A stretch of DNA of 5,781 nt from Candidatus Gastranaerophilales bacterium. GTDB taxonomy: Bacteria; Cyanobacteriota; Vampirovibrionia; Gastranaerophilales; Gastranaerophilaceae. Both the position numbers and the translations under genes were made by a program. Shown piece after piece: positions 5,547 to 5,781 of this stretch. Numbering within the stretch: the first letter of the stretch is position 1; every line of letters starts with the position of its first letter. A model generated the notes under the pieces. It searched no databases, was not told the DNA's origin, and was given only the letters and a program-made list of their open reading frames with translations. The stretch spans positions 1-5,781 of the forward strand of contig JAJQFK010000259.1 of assembly GCA_021201175.1 (NCBI GenBank), read 5' to 3'.

Positions 5547-5781
5547 TTTACTGTAAACAAACATGTGAAACGATTTTTTTGTGCCGGATGAAATGATTAT
5601 TTCAAACGAAGAAGTTCCGAAATTTGATAAATTTTATGTAAAATTTTGTAACAAAAATTCTGCAAATCCTAAATGATGAAGGGAAAAATCCGATATTAAA
5701 ACTAATAGCTGAGATAGCAGTCAGTTAAGGAAGTAAGTGTTTTCGTGACAGAAGAATTAAAGTTATCAAGGAATATAGGTT
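5547..5781 (+). other. Right-edge region with no intact gene; possible decayed or frameshifted gene
   Basis: No complete gene is visible. A GTTTAC-T-GTAAAC palindrome (5546-5558) begins on the last base of the preceding stop codon, and a run of seven T lies at 5574-5580; together they make only a weak terminator candidate. Protein-like open stretches follow one another in three frames: 5569-5673 (including DEMIISNEEVPKFDKFYVKF), 5642-5725 (including ILQILNDEGKNPILKLIAEI) and 5718-5781 (including VKEVSVFVTEELKLSRNIG). This could be a gene broken by two frameshifts. Alternatively a new gene may start at GTG 5745, with AAGGAAG 11 bases upstream, and run off the edge. I cannot assign a family to any of these pieces. 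Confidence 0.3.

Noticed and set aside
5546..5580. Intrinsic terminator after the EF-hand gene
   Set aside because: The GTTTAC-T-GTAAAC palindrome has a one-base centre and lies 15 bases before the T run, so it is not a convincing hairpin-plus-U-tract.
5581..5781. Structured RNA (RNase P, tmRNA, SRP or 6S RNA) or a group II intron start at GTGCC
   Set aside because: None of the conserved core sequences of these RNAs was seen, and GTGCC does not fit the GUGYG intron boundary.
1..5781. CRISPR arrays, insertion sequences, tRNA genes and prophage genes
   Set aside because: No regularly spaced repeats, transposase-like frames, cloverleaf sequences or phage proteins were found on either strand.

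Overview
The window is low-GC, gene-dense bacterial DNA, apparently chromosomal, with Shine-Dalgarno-type ribosome sites before every gene. It holds four recognisable genes and one unrecognised one. The short anaerobe-type ThiC, the fermentative-type D-2-hydroxyacid dehydrogenase and the very AT-rich sequence suggest an anaerobic bacterium, perhaps gut-associated. Candidates are a clostridial lineage or a non-photosynthetic relative of cyanobacteria (Gastranaerophilales/Melainabacteria). This placement is inference; no rRNA or other marker settles it.

Layout, left to right. Positions 1-68 carry the terminator of a rightward gene lying off the left edge, facing the end of enolase. Enolase (eno, minus, 69-1313) is divergent from a seven-helix Bax inhibitor-1/YccA-type membrane protein (plus, 1397-2146). 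The 83-bp gap between them has a good extended -10 promoter for the membrane protein. The membrane protein converges on a VanH/D-lactate-dehydrogenase-like enzyme (minus, 2171-3151). One compact hairpin serves as terminator for both genes and overlaps both stop codons. Upstream of the dehydrogenase, 13 bp away on the same strand, is thiC (3165-4433), so the two probably form a thiC-dehydrogenase operon. A 189-bp AT-rich divergent region separates thiC from a highly acidic, cysteine-free 307-residue protein with one good EF-hand loop and a second degenerate one (plus, 4623-5546). The last 235 bp contain no intact gene, but protein-like stretches in three successive frames may be a decayed gene.

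Enolase belongs to glycolysis, ThiC makes the pyrimidine half of thiamine, and the dehydrogenase probably regenerates NAD+ by reducing a 2-keto acid such as pyruvate. A direct functional link between ThiC and the dehydrogenase is not obvious. ThiC lacks a recognisable TPP riboswitch in its leader; instead there is a short perfect inverted repeat just downstream of its likely promoter. The least explained items are the EF-hand protein, the thiC-dehydrogenase pairing and the right-hand remnant. No mobile element, CRISPR array, tRNA or rRNA was seen.
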